Source: DASQGA01 sp035535315
Lineage (GTDB): Bacteria > Actinomycetota > Thermoleophilia > Gaiellales > Gaiellaceae
DNA: 54,983 nucleotides
Direction: 5' to 3'
Assembly (NCBI GenBank): GCA_035535315.1
Contig: DATLQD010000157.1
Location: 1-54,983, forward strand
Positions 39,437 through 47,537 of this stretch are shown piece by piece. Position numbers and translations under genes: made by a program. Every line of letters starts with the position of its first letter. Positions within the stretch are counted from its first letter, which is position 1. The notes beneath the pieces were generated by a model. The model saw nothing but the letters and a program-made list of their open reading frames with translations, was not told the DNA's origin and did no database searches.

Positions 39437-40234
39437 ATGAACGCCGTTCACGTCTCTGATCTGCGCAAGGAGTTCGTCCGCCGCGACGGACACGGCTTCC
39501 GGCTGCGCGGACGGCGTGTCCCGGCGCTCCGTGACGTCAGCTTCGACATGGAGCGCGGCGAGTGCGTCGCGATTCTCGGCCAGAACGGGTCGGGGAAGTC
39601 GACGCTGGTGCGTCTGCTCGCAACCCTGCTCCTCCACGACGGCGGAAGCGCCGAGGTGTTCGGTCACGACGTCGTCCGCGAGGCCAGGGCCGTGCGCCGG
39701 CTCGTCAACCGCGTCTCGGTAGAGGCCTCCTTCTTCAAGCGGATGTCGTCGGCCGAAAATCTGTCCTATGCGGCCCGCTTCTACGGGTTGACCGCCCGCG
39801 AGACAAAAAGCTTGATCCCGGAGATCCTCGGTCGGGTCGGATTCCCGGCGGAGCGCCGGGGGGAGCCGATGCAGAACCTTTCGCGCGGCATGCAGCAGAA
39901 GGTGGCGCTCGCGCGCGCCCTTCTGACCTCGCCGGTCCTCCTGCTCCTCGACGAGCCGACCACCGGCCTGGATCCGCGCTCGAAGCTCGAGGTGCAGAAG
40001 TTCATCCGTGAGGTGCGGGCGGAGCACGACGCGACGATCCTGCTCTGCACGCATGACATGGACGAGGCGGAGGCCCTCGCCGATCGCGTCGGCATCCTCG
40101 ACGAGGGGCGGCTGGTGTGCCTCGCGACCGTCGAGGCGATCCTGGCCAAGTACGAGGCCGAGACGCTCGAGCAAGCGTTTTTCGCCGCCACCGGTCGCCC
40201 GTTCGAGGACGAGCAGGAAGAGGAGGAGGACTGA
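39437..40234 (+). CDS. ABC transporter ATP-binding protein (ABC-2 exporter)
   Basis: The 265-residue ATPase energises the exporter whose membrane subunit is the next gene. It shows Walker A (GQNGSGKST), the signature NLSRGMQQKVALA and Walker B (VLLLLDEPTTGLD), plus the His-loop CTHDMDEAE. The acidic C-terminus (EDEQEEEED) is unusual. The ATG has AAGGAG upstream. Related exporters carry drugs, polysaccharides or lipids. The gene is divergent from glnA, with 255 bases between them. Confidence 0.92.
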   Translation: MNAVHVSDLRKEFVRRDGHGFRLRGRRVPALRDVSFDMERGECVAILGQNGSGKSTLVRLLATLLLHDGGSAEVFGHDVVREARAVRRLVNRVSVEASFFKRMSSAENLSYAARFYGLTARETKSLIPEILGRVGFPAERRGEPMQNLSRGMQQKVALARALLTSPVLLLLDEPTTGLDPRSKLEVQKFIREVRAEHDATILLCTHDMDEAEALADRVGILDEGRLVCLATVEAILAKYEAETLEQAFFAATGRPFEDEQEEEED

Positions 40235-41067
40235 TGAGCGCCCTGCAAGGTGGGTTTCGCCGTGAGCTGATCGGGCTCGGAGGTGTCGTCGAGCGAAATG
40301 CCTATCTCGTCAAGCGCTACGTCTGGTGGGAGATCGCGTGGTTCGTCTGGTCGGTCGCGAACACGCTGACCATCGTCTTCATCGCAAAGGGGATCGAGGC
40401 AGCGGGTGGCCGGCTGGATGTGAACCGCCAGACGGTCATCCTCCTGATCGGCGCGGTCATCTGGGCGTACCTGTCGGCGGTCTTCGAGATCCTCACCGAG
40501 ACGGTCGCCTGGGAGCGCTGGGAGGGGACGATCGAGTACACGTTCATGGCTCCGTTGGCTCGGCCGACGCATCTCTTCGGGATGGGGATTTTCGCGGTGC
40601 TCTACGGCCTCTTCAGGACACTGCTCCTCTTCGGGCTCGTCGCCCTCTTCTTCGATCTGAGCTTTCCCGGAGCCAACTTCACGGGCGCGTTCCTCATCCT
40701 GCTCGTTGCGTCGATCTCGTTCATCGGGATCGGCATGATGACGGCCGTCCTGCCGCTCATATCGCCCGAGAAGGGGACGCAGCTCGGCTTCATCGCGCAG
40801 GGGACGCTGCTCGTCGTGTCGGGTGTCTATTACAGCGTCGACATCCTTCCCGGTTGGATGCAGGCCCTCTCGATCGTCTCGCCCGCGACCTATGCGCTCG
40901 AAGGCATCCGGGCCGCCATCCTCGACGGGGCCAGCGTGTCAAATCTCTGGGACGACCTCTGGCCGCTGCTCGTGATCGGCGCTGCCTCGATCCCGCTCGG
41001 TCTCTACGTGTTCCACCGCGGCGAGGTATACGCCAAGCGCCACGGGAAGCTCAAGCGCTCTGGCTGA
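40234..41067 (+). CDS. ABC-2 type transporter permease
   Basis: The 277-residue membrane protein has six hydrophobic segments. It begins at an ATG that overlaps the ATPase stop (TGATG). Segments such as ETVAWERWEGTIEYTFMAPL and PRPTHL-like ARPTHLFGMG, and the helix-6 approach GWMQALSIVSPATYALEGIR are typical of ABC-2 permeases. Together with the ATPase it forms a two-gene exporter; the substrate is unknown. The glutamine synthetase leader begins about 25 bases after its stop. Confidence 0.9.
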   Translation: MSALQGGFRRELIGLGGVVERNAYLVKRYVWWEIAWFVWSVANTLTIVFIAKGIEAAGGRLDVNRQTVILLIGAVIWAYLSAVFEILTETVAWERWEGTIEYTFMAPLARPTHLFGMGIFAVLYGLFRTLLLFGLVALFFDLSFPGANFTGAFLILLVASISFIGIGMMTAVLPLISPEKGTQLGFIAQGTLLVVSGVYYSVDILPGWMQALSIVSPATYALEGIRAAILDGASVSNLWDDLWPLLVIGAASIPLGLYVFHRGEVYAKRHGKLKRSG

Positions 41068-41093
41068 TCTCGGCGCCAATTTCCGTGGTCGGA

Positions 41094-41122
41094 TTGCGCA
41101 CAGGCCGTCCACCGAGTACGAT
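41094..41122 (+). promoter_or_regulatory. Promoter of the second glutamine synthetase gene
   Basis: TTGCGC (41094-41099) and TACGAT (41117-41122) are spaced by 17 bases. Transcription would start near 41129, just before the hexaloop hairpin of the leader. Confidence 0.5.
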
Positions 41123-41130
41123 CCGGAGGT

Positions 41131-41173
41131 CGAGGCGACGTTGCCTCGGGCGTCCGCGCCCGGGGCTCTTTTC
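41131..41173 (+). terminator. Attenuator in the second glutamine synthetase leader
   Basis: A hairpin CGAGGC, loop GACGTT, GCCTCG (41131-41148) overlaps a ten-pair terminator stem, 41143-41152 with 41157-41166, loop TCCG, followed by TCTTTTC. The bases GCCTCG belong to both, so they cannot form together. The stem-loop order, the loop start GACG, the GCCTC arm and the GGGGC-plus-T run all match the leader of the minus-strand glnA. A ribosome site AAGGAGG follows, eight bases before the ATG. Confidence 0.65.
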
Positions 41174-41190
41174 GTTTAAGGAGGCGTGAA

Positions 41191-42558
41191 ATGGCGACAG
41201 TGGAACGGGAGGATCGAGCGACCAGCGAGCCCGCCAAGCGGCGGGAGATCGTGGAGCGGGTTGCGAAGGAAGACATCAAGTTCGTGCTCCTTTGGTTCAC
41301 GGACATCGAGGGGCACCTGAAGAGCTTCGCGATCACTCCGAGCGAGCTCGATGGCGCGCTCGACGACGGCATGGGATTCGACGGCTCTTCGATCTCCGGG
41401 TTCAACGCGATCGAGGAGTCCGACATGATCGCGATTCCCGATCCGGAGACCTTTCAGATGATGCCGTGGCGCTCCGGCGAGTCAAAGGTCGCCAGGATGA
41501 TCTGCGACGTCGTCACGCCCGAAGGGGAGCCGTACGAGGGCGACCCGCGCCACGTGCTGCGGCGCGCGCTCGCGCGAATGCGCGAGCTCGGCTTCGACAC
41601 CTTCAACGTCGGCCCTGAGCTCGAGTACTTCCTCTTCGAGGACAACGGGTCCGACCCCCAGGCCCTCGACGAGGGAGGCTACTTCTCCATGACGACGCTC
41701 GACGCTGCGTCCGAGCTTCGCAAGGAGACGATCCTCGCGCTCGAGTCGATGGGGATTCCGGTCGAGTACGCACACCACGAGGTCGGGCCCTCGCAGCACG
41801 AGATCGACATTCGCTACCAGCCTGCCCTCGACATGGCCGACCACACCCTCACGTATCGCCTCGTCGTCAAGGAGATGGCTCAGAAGTACGGCGTCCACGC
41901 CACCTTCATGCCGAAGCCGCTCTTCGGTGAGAACGGCTCCGGCATGCACACGCACCAGTCGCTCTTCACGGACGGCAAGAACGCGTTCTTCGACGCCGAG
42001 GACGACTGGCACCTGTCGGAGGTCGGCAAGGCCTTCATCGCGGGCCAGCTTCGCCATGCCCGCGAGATCTCGGCGGTGTTCGCGCAGTGGGTGAACTCCT
42101 ACAAACGCCTCGTACCCGGCTTCGAAGCGCCCGTGTACTGCGCCTGGTCGCGGCGAAACCGCTCGGCGCTCATCCGGATCCCGCTCTACCACCCCGGGAA
42201 GGAGCAGGCGACCCGGGCGGAGATCCGCTGCCCCGATCCAGCCTGCAACCCCTACCTGACGTTCGCGACCCTCCTTCATGCCGGACTCGAGGGAATCGAG
42301 AAGGGCTACGAGCTCCCGGCTCCGATGGAGCAGAACCTCTACCACCTGACGGCCGAGCAGCGGCGCGAGCGCGGCATCGTGGCACTACCGGAGACGCTCG
42401 GCGAGGCGATCGGCGAGCTGGCGGAGTCCGAGCTCGCCCGCAAGGCGCTGGGGCCCCACGTCTTCTCCCGCTACGTCGAGTTGAAGCGCAAGGAATGGGA
42501 CGATTACCGGGTGCAGCTCACGCCCTGGGAGCTCGAAAAGTACCTCCCGGTCTTGTGA
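41191..42558 (+). CDS. glnA: Glutamine synthetase (type I, alpha-like)
   Basis: The 455-residue enzyme has the complete set of family segments: GFDGSSISGF, VGPELEYFLFE, NGSGMHTHQSLF, VPGFEAPVYCAWSRRNRSALI and RCPDPACNPYLTFA. The beta-type insertion is absent, so it fits the alpha group. A Tyr is present in NLYHLTAEQRRERG, but alpha enzymes are generally not adenylylated. It may make glutamine or act on a related amine as a gamma-glutamyl ligase; the amine oxidase downstream makes the second option worth noting. It starts with ATG after AAGGAGG and is preceded by an attenuator like that of the other synthetase. Confidence 0.93.
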   Translation: MATVEREDRATSEPAKRREIVERVAKEDIKFVLLWFTDIEGHLKSFAITPSELDGALDDGMGFDGSSISGFNAIEESDMIAIPDPETFQMMPWRSGESKVARMICDVVTPEGEPYEGDPRHVLRRALARMRELGFDTFNVGPELEYFLFEDNGSDPQALDEGGYFSMTTLDAASELRKETILALESMGIPVEYAHHEVGPSQHEIDIRYQPALDMADHTLTYRLVVKEMAQKYGVHATFMPKPLFGENGSGMHTHQSLFTDGKNAFFDAEDDWHLSEVGKAFIAGQLRHAREISAVFAQWVNSYKRLVPGFEAPVYCAWSRRNRSALIRIPLYHPGKEQATRAEIRCPDPACNPYLTFATLLHAGLEGIEKGYELPAPMEQNLYHLTAEQRRERGIVALPETLGEAIGELAESELARKALGPHVFSRYVELKRKEWDDYRVQLTPWELEKYLPVL

Positions 42559-42572
42559 ACTGGAAGGCGTCC

Positions 42573-42686
42573 AAGTAGGGTACACCTGTGTCACCGCTTC
42601 TCTTCGAAGCGGGGACGTACTGACGGCCGATCGCGAGCCCCCTGCAAAGGTGGCTCGTGGTCGTTAAGGCGGTCGACCGCCCTATT
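42573..42686 (+). ncRNA. Folded intergenic RNA between glutamine synthetase and amine oxidase
   Basis: Three stable hairpins occur in a row. The first is CCGCTTC (42594-42600) with GAAGCGG (42606-42612). The second has 12 pairs (42628-42639 with 42652-42663), one mismatch, three more pairs and a GCAA tetraloop at 42644-42647. The third is GGCGG, TCGA, CCGCC (42668-42681). Three G-U pairs in the second stem work only on the plus strand, which argues for a plus-strand RNA. No protein frame fits. It may be a leader for the amine oxidase operon or a separate RNA. The rest of the gap to 42843 holds one weaker hairpin (42693-42713). Confidence 0.5.
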
Positions 42687-42843
42687 CCGCTCCGGTCGTC
42701 CTCGGGCCGACCGCGAACCACCCACCGCGTTCAGCCTACGCCTCGAGAACGTCCGGATGGCGCACACTTCGTCAGAGGAGGCGAACGGCTTGTGGCGCCT
42801 ATCATCGTCTTGCGATGCACGAGTCAACTGCCCGTGTCAGCTC

Positions 42844-44115
42844 ATGACCTTTGACGTCGCGATCGTCGGTGGAGGCTTCGCCGGAGTGACCGCCGCACGC
42901 GACCTCGCCGCCGCTGGGCGGTCCGTCGTCGTCCTCGAGGCACGAGACCGGCTTGGGGGGCGCACGTGGTACCGGCGGTTCGCCGGCACCGAGCACTGCG
43001 TCGAGCTGGGCGGAACGTGGTTCTCCCTCTCCCGGCAGCCGCCCCTTGCCGAGGAGGTCGATCGCTACGGCATTCGCGTCGTCCCGGCGGCGACCAGGCA
43101 GAGCTCCCGCTGGCACACGGGTGGTGTGACGCGGCACGGCTTTCCTGTCCCGCAGAGCGAGGGGGCGGTGCTGGAGCGCACGCTCCGCCGCCTTTCGGTC
43201 GCCTCGGGTGACATCGACTTGAAGCGCGACGACGTCTCCGTGCCGGATTGGCTGGGTGACGATCTTCCGGACGCGACCCGGGACTTCCTCTTCGCGTGGG
43301 CCTCGTTCATGAGCGGCGCCGATCCGGCGGACGTGTCCATGATCGAGTTTCTCGGCATCTTCGCGGCGAACGGCGGCGACGTCTGGTCTCTCTACGACGA
43401 GATTTCCGAGTGCTTCGCCGATGGAACCGAAAGCCTCCTCGACGCGCTGGTGGAGGACGCCGACACCGAAGTGAGGCTTTCGGCGCCCGTGACCGGCATC
43501 GAGGAGCGCGACGATGAGGTCGTCATCACGACGAACGCGGGCGAGGAAGTGCGTGCCGGCGCCGTCGTCGTCTCGGTCCCCGTGAATGCGCTCGAAGCGA
43601 TCGACTTCGATCCGCCGCTCCCTCGGGGCCTGGCTCGGATGGCGAGAGAGAAGCACGCCGGCCGCTCGCTAAAGGTCTGGGCACTCGTGGAGGGAGTTCC
43701 TGCAGGGCTTCTGGCGCTGGGGTTCGGGACTCCTCTTCAGTGGTTGTCAACCGAGCGCGTTGTTCCCGAGGGGACACTCGTCGTCGGCTTCGGGCACGAG
43801 ACCGCCGGGCTGGACCTGAGTGATCCGAACGCCCTCGAGGCGGCCATTCACGTCTACGCGCCGGATGCCTACGTGCTCGCGGTCGACGCCCACAACTGGA
43901 TCGAGGATCCATGGTCGAAGGGGACCTGGCTTGCTGCCAGGCCCGGCTGGGTGACCGAGGGACTATTCGACGGGAACGAGCGTCGTGGCCGGGTGATGCT
44001 CGCGGGCTCGGACATCGCCGAAGAGCACGGCGGCTGGATCGCAGGCGCGATCGCAAGCGGGCGTGCGGCCGCGCGCCGGGTCGTCCACGCTGACTCGCCG
44101 TCCACCGTGCCGTGA
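42844..44115 (+). CDS. Flavin monoamine oxidase
   Basis: The 423-residue FAD enzyme oxidises amines to aldehydes, ammonia and H2O2. The FAD-binding start is FDVAIVGGGFAGVTAARDLA with EARDRLGGRTW, and the C-terminal FAD contact is AGSDIAEEHGGWIAGAIASG. The start is the ATG at 42844, right before the dinucleotide fold. Its position after a glutamine synthetase and before a sensor kinase suggests a role in using amines as nitrogen source. The stop overlaps the GTG of the kinase gene. Confidence 0.9.
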   Translation: MTFDVAIVGGGFAGVTAARDLAAAGRSVVVLEARDRLGGRTWYRRFAGTEHCVELGGTWFSLSRQPPLAEEVDRYGIRVVPAATRQSSRWHTGGVTRHGFPVPQSEGAVLERTLRRLSVASGDIDLKRDDVSVPDWLGDDLPDATRDFLFAWASFMSGADPADVSMIEFLGIFAANGGDVWSLYDEISECFADGTESLLDALVEDADTEVRLSAPVTGIEERDDEVVITTNAGEEVRAGAVVVSVPVNALEAIDFDPPLPRGLARMAREKHAGRSLKVWALVEGVPAGLLALGFGTPLQWLSTERVVPEGTLVVGFGHETAGLDLSDPNALEAAIHVYAPDAYVLAVDAHNWIEDPWSKGTWLAARPGWVTEGLFDGNERRGRVMLAGSDIAEEHGGWIAGAIASGRAAARRVVHADSPSTVP

Positions 44116-45515
44116 ACCAGTCCGAACGGCACCTCCGGCTCGTCACGCAGACGATCGCGGCCGTCAATTCGACCCTCGATCTCGGAGAGCTCTTCGATCT
44201 CGTGGCCGCGCGGGTTGCCGAGGCGCTCGAAGCAGACGCCTGCTTTGTCTACCTCTACGACGAGGCGGCAGACGAGCTCGTCCTGCGCGCCTCGTGCGGA
44301 ACGCGGGTGGACGAGATGACGCGGGTTCCGAAGATGCGCCCGGGAGAGGGCATCACGGGTGCCGCGGCGGCGGAACGAGTCCCTGTGATGATCCCGAGAG
44401 AGGCACACCTCGATCCGCGCTTCAAGAGCTTTCCAAACCTCCGGGAGGAGCAGTACCAGTCCATCCTGGCCGTGCCGATCCTCGCAAAGGAGCGGCTCGA
44501 GGGCGCGCTGAACGTGCGCACCGAGAGGCCCCGTGAGTTCGACGAGGCCGAGATCGACCTCCTGATGGCCATCGCCGGCCAGGTTGCGCAGGCGATTGAG
44601 AACGCAAAGCTGTATGAGCACGCGCAGCAACGGGTGGCTGAGCTCGAGGCGCTGGCGAAGATCTCCGAGGCGGTCTCCGAGTCGCTCTACCTCGAGGAGT
44701 CGCTGAGCGCGATCGTGCAGACGACGATGGCCGCGGTTGCAGCGACCGGTGCGGCGCTCGTGCTCGAGGATGGCAAGATCGCGTGGCCGGAGGGGCGGCC
44801 CGGCGCTCACGCGATCAGGCTTCCGTTGCGCTGGAAGGGCCGAGAGATCGGGGAGCTTGTCTGCGACCGCGACACGCCGTTCACGGCGGACGAGGCCAAG
44901 CTGCTCGGTTCGATCGCGAACCACGCGGCAGTCGCGCTCGAGCACGGCCGGGCCGTCATGCGCGGTGTTATCGCCCAGGAGATCCACCACCGCGTGAAGA
45001 ACAACCTTCAGACCGTCGCGTCCCTTCTTCGCCTCCAGGCGCGGGCCCCCGGAACCGACGCGCGCAAGGCGCTCGAGGACTCGGTCACCCGAATCCTCGC
45101 GATCGCCGCCGTGCACGAGGTGCTGACGGAGCAGCGCGACGATGACGTCGATCTCGGGGAGCTGGTCGAGCGGCTGCGCGCCATGCTCGTCCAAGGGCTC
45201 GGAGCCGAGAAGCACGTCGAATCGCAGGTCGAGCCTGTCTCCCTCCAGGGTGGACGCGCTACGGCTCTAGCGCTCGTGTTCGCGGAGCTTCTCCAGAATG
45301 CGCTCGAACACGGCGGCGACGAAATCCGGGTCCGCCTCGCGCGACGGAATGGGAGTGCGCTCCTCAGCGTTTCGGACAACGGTGAGTGGACTCAGCCGAA
45401 CGGCGACGGCACCGGGCTCTCGATCGTCCGCGCGCTCGTCCGCGACGAGCTCGGCGGGACACTGCGGCTCGAAGACCACGGCGGTCTCCGCGCCGAGGTG
45501 ACCTTTCCAGCCTGA
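44112..45515 (+). CDS. GAF-domain sensor histidine kinase with HisKA_2 (PdtaS-like)
   Basis: The 467-residue cytosolic kinase has a GAF domain at about residues 20-165, a second GAF-like part at about 180-285, then the HisKA_2 dimerisation domain with phosphoacceptor His in EIHHRVKNNLQTVASLLRLQ and an ATPase domain with ELLQNALEHGG and DNGEWTQPNGDGTGLSIV. HisKA_2 kinases such as PdtaS and EutW usually pair with ANTAR response regulators, and one is encoded two genes downstream. The ligand of the GAF domains is unknown. GTG start overlapping the amine oxidase stop. Confidence 0.93.
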   Translation: MNQSERHLRLVTQTIAAVNSTLDLGELFDLVAARVAEALEADACFVYLYDEAADELVLRASCGTRVDEMTRVPKMRPGEGITGAAAAERVPVMIPREAHLDPRFKSFPNLREEQYQSILAVPILAKERLEGALNVRTERPREFDEAEIDLLMAIAGQVAQAIENAKLYEHAQQRVAELEALAKISEAVSESLYLEESLSAIVQTTMAAVAATGAALVLEDGKIAWPEGRPGAHAIRLPLRWKGREIGELVCDRDTPFTADEAKLLGSIANHAAVALEHGRAVMRGVIAQEIHHRVKNNLQTVASLLRLQARAPGTDARKALEDSVTRILAIAAVHEVLTEQRDDDVDLGELVERLRAMLVQGLGAEKHVESQVEPVSLQGGRATALALVFAELLQNALEHGGDEIRVRLARRNGSALLSVSDNGEWTQPNGDGTGLSIVRALVRDELGGTLRLEDHGGLRAEVTFPA

Positions 45516-45850
45516 TGGCCTACCGGGTCGCCGACGCGAGTGAGTTCGAGGGCCGCCGGAAGCCGATCCGCGAAGGCCTCGGTGTGACGGCGTTCGGCAT
45601 CAACCAGTACGACTCTCCGCCAGGATTCGAAGGCCGCGCCCACGACGAGCTCGATTCAGGCCAGGAGGAGGTTTACGTCCCGCTCGCCGGCAGTGGATTC
45701 ATCGTGATCGAGGACGCGGAAGAGGCTCTGGCGCCGGGCCGGTACGTGTTCGTTCCTCCGGAGCAGACGCGCCAGGTGATTGCCGGCCCCGAGGGGTTGT
45801 CGTACGTCGTCATCGGCTCGCGCCCCGGCGCCTATATACCGCGCAGCTGA
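45515..45850 (+). CDS. Cupin domain protein
   Basis: The 111-residue single cupin barrel has the first motif GFEGRAHDELDSGQEEVYVPL and the second GRYVFVPPEQTRQVI. His and Glu positions for metal are partly kept (HDELDSGQEE), so a metal site is possible. Small cupins often serve as enzyme or sensor domains. It lies between the sensor kinase and the ANTAR regulator, overlapping both by one base (TGATG), so it may take part in the signalling unit. Confidence 0.88.
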   Translation: MAYRVADASEFEGRRKPIREGLGVTAFGINQYDSPPGFEGRAHDELDSGQEEVYVPLAGSGFIVIEDAEEALAPGRYVFVPPEQTRQVIAGPEGLSYVVIGSRPGAYIPRS

Positions 45851-46434
45851 TGGCGTTTCGGATCCTGGTCGCCGAGGACGAGACCATCATCCGACTCGAT
45901 CTCGAGAAGATCCTCGAGGCGGCGGGGTTCGTGGTCTGTGCTGCGGCGAAGGACGGCGAGGAGGCGGTGGAGCTCGCGCGGCGCGAGGCGCCCGATCTCG
46001 CGATCCTGGACGTCAAGATGCCGGGCCTCGACGGCATCGAAGCGGCCCGCCGGATCCTCGCTGAGCGCCCCATTCCGATTGTGATGCTGACTGCCTACGG
46101 CCAGAACGAGCTCGTCTCGCGTGCGGTCGAGGCGGGTGTTTTCGGCTACCTCGTCAAGCCGTTCCGCGAGACCGACCTCCTGCCGGCCATCGAGGCCGCG
46201 CGGGCTCGCCACGCCGAGCTCGAGGCGCTCCGCGAGGAGGCTGAGTCCCTCGGAGAGGCGCTCGCGACTCGGAAGGTCGTCGAGCGGGCAAAGGGCTTGC
46301 TCATGGAGCGCGAGCGGCTGTCGGAACAGGAGGCCTTCGCGCGGCTGCGCGGTGCAAGTCAGCGATCGGGCCGGCCCATGCGCGTGGTGGCCGAGGCCCT
46401 TATCGCCACCTTCGACCCGCCGCCGAAGAGCTAG
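45850..46434 (+). CDS. ANTAR-domain response regulator (PdtaR-like)
   Basis: The 194-residue protein has a receiver domain (phosphoacceptor Asp54 in LAILDVKMPG, acidic pair in VAEDE, Lys in YLVKPF) and a C-terminal ANTAR domain (about residues 125-185) with RKVVERAKGLLMER and EAFARLRGASQRSGRPM. ANTAR proteins bind paired RNA hairpins and prevent transcription termination. It closely resembles mycobacterial PdtaR in both domains. The HisKA_2 kinase two genes upstream is the likely partner, and the attenuators before both glutamine synthetase genes are possible targets. Confidence 0.93.
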   Translation: MAFRILVAEDETIIRLDLEKILEAAGFVVCAAAKDGEEAVELARREAPDLAILDVKMPGLDGIEAARRILAERPIPIVMLTAYGQNELVSRAVEAGVFGYLVKPFRETDLLPAIEAARARHAELEALREEAESLGEALATRKVVERAKGLLMERERLSEQEAFARLRGASQRSGRPMRVVAEALIATFDPPPKS

Positions 46435-46439
46435 CCCGC

Positions 46440-47537
46440 GTGGCCGAGGGCCGTACACCCGCGCGCATCATCGAGCTACGGGACGACGAAGTCGGGCTCG
46501 ACGCTGTCGTCGTCGTCGACCACGAGCTCTTCCCGGTGTCTGCGGGCGGGACCCGGATGATCCCTGACGTCAGCGTGGAAGAGGTCGCCCGGCTCGCGCG
46601 GGCCATGACCTGGAAGTTCGCATCCTGCCGCCTGCCCTATGCGGGTGCGAAGGCGGGCTTGCGGTTCGGAGGTGGCGACCGTGCCGCTGTGCTCGCCGCC
46701 TACTTCCGGGCGCTCGAGCCACTCAAGGACTCCTTCCTGACGGGCCCGGACATGGGCACACACCCCGCGGACTTCGTCGAGGACCCGGATGCCGAGCTTC
46801 CGCTCTGGGCGCAGACCTATCAGGGAATGGGCATGGACGACCTCGCAACGGGCCACGGCGTCGTGGCCGCGGCCGCGGCCGCTCTCGCCCGGCACGGGGG
46901 TAGCCTGGAGGGAGCGGCGGTCGCGATCGAAGGGTTCGGAAAGGTGGGCGCCGGCACCGCTCTGGCTTGCGTGCGGGGGGGAGCCAGGGTGGTCGGCCTA
47001 AGCACGATCGAGGGCTGTATCGCCGATCCGAGCGGCTTCGACGTGGAGGCACTGCTCGAGCTCCGCTCCCGCCACAGGGACGGCCTCGTGCGCCACGCCA
47101 CGGTGCCGCATCGCCCTCACGAAGATCTCTTCACCCTCGACTGCGACGTGGTCGTCCCGGGCGCGCGGCCGGACTCGGTGACGCCGGGGGTGGTGGAGAG
47201 ACTTCGCTGCGCGGTCGTCTCTCCGGGAGCGAACGTGCCCTACGCCCCGGGCGCGATCGAGGCCCTGCACGCCCGTGGCATCGTCGCGCTTCCTGACTTC
47301 GTCGCCAACTCCGGCGGCGTCCACCTCTACGAGAGCCTGCAGCCGGGCGACGACGCCCCGACGGCTCTGGCGCGGATCGAAGCCATCGTCGCCGAGACGA
47401 CGGTTCGCGTCCTCGACGCTGCCCAGGCGAGCGGCGTCACCCCGATGGCCGCAGCGCTCGAGGACGGGCGTCGCTGGCTTCTAGAGGCTGTGCCGTCAGG
47501 CGCCGACCTCGTCGAGGAGCTCTTCCCAGCGTCCTAG
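46440..47537 (+). CDS. Glu/Leu/Phe/Val dehydrogenase family protein
   Basis: The 365-residue NAD(P)-linked dehydrogenase has the catalytic Lys in LPYAGAKAGLRFGGG, the GPDMGT segment and a Rossmann domain with AIEGFGKVGAGTALA. It interconverts an amino acid and its 2-oxo acid with ammonia. The glycine-rich motif and length are nearer to leucine/valine dehydrogenases than to hexameric glutamate dehydrogenases, and the substrate is not certain. GTG start five bases after the ANTAR gene. Its last 42 bases overlap the convergent ABC-F gene. Confidence 0.88.
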   Translation: MAEGRTPARIIELRDDEVGLDAVVVVDHELFPVSAGGTRMIPDVSVEEVARLARAMTWKFASCRLPYAGAKAGLRFGGGDRAAVLAAYFRALEPLKDSFLTGPDMGTHPADFVEDPDAELPLWAQTYQGMGMDDLATGHGVVAAAAAALARHGGSLEGAAVAIEGFGKVGAGTALACVRGGARVVGLSTIEGCIADPSGFDVEALLELRSRHRDGLVRHATVPHRPHEDLFTLDCDVVVPGARPDSVTPGVVERLRCAVVSPGANVPYAPGAIEALHARGIVALPDFVANSGGVHLYESLQPGDDAPTALARIEAIVAETTVRVLDAAQASGVTPMAAALEDGRRWLLEAVPSGADLVEELFPAS

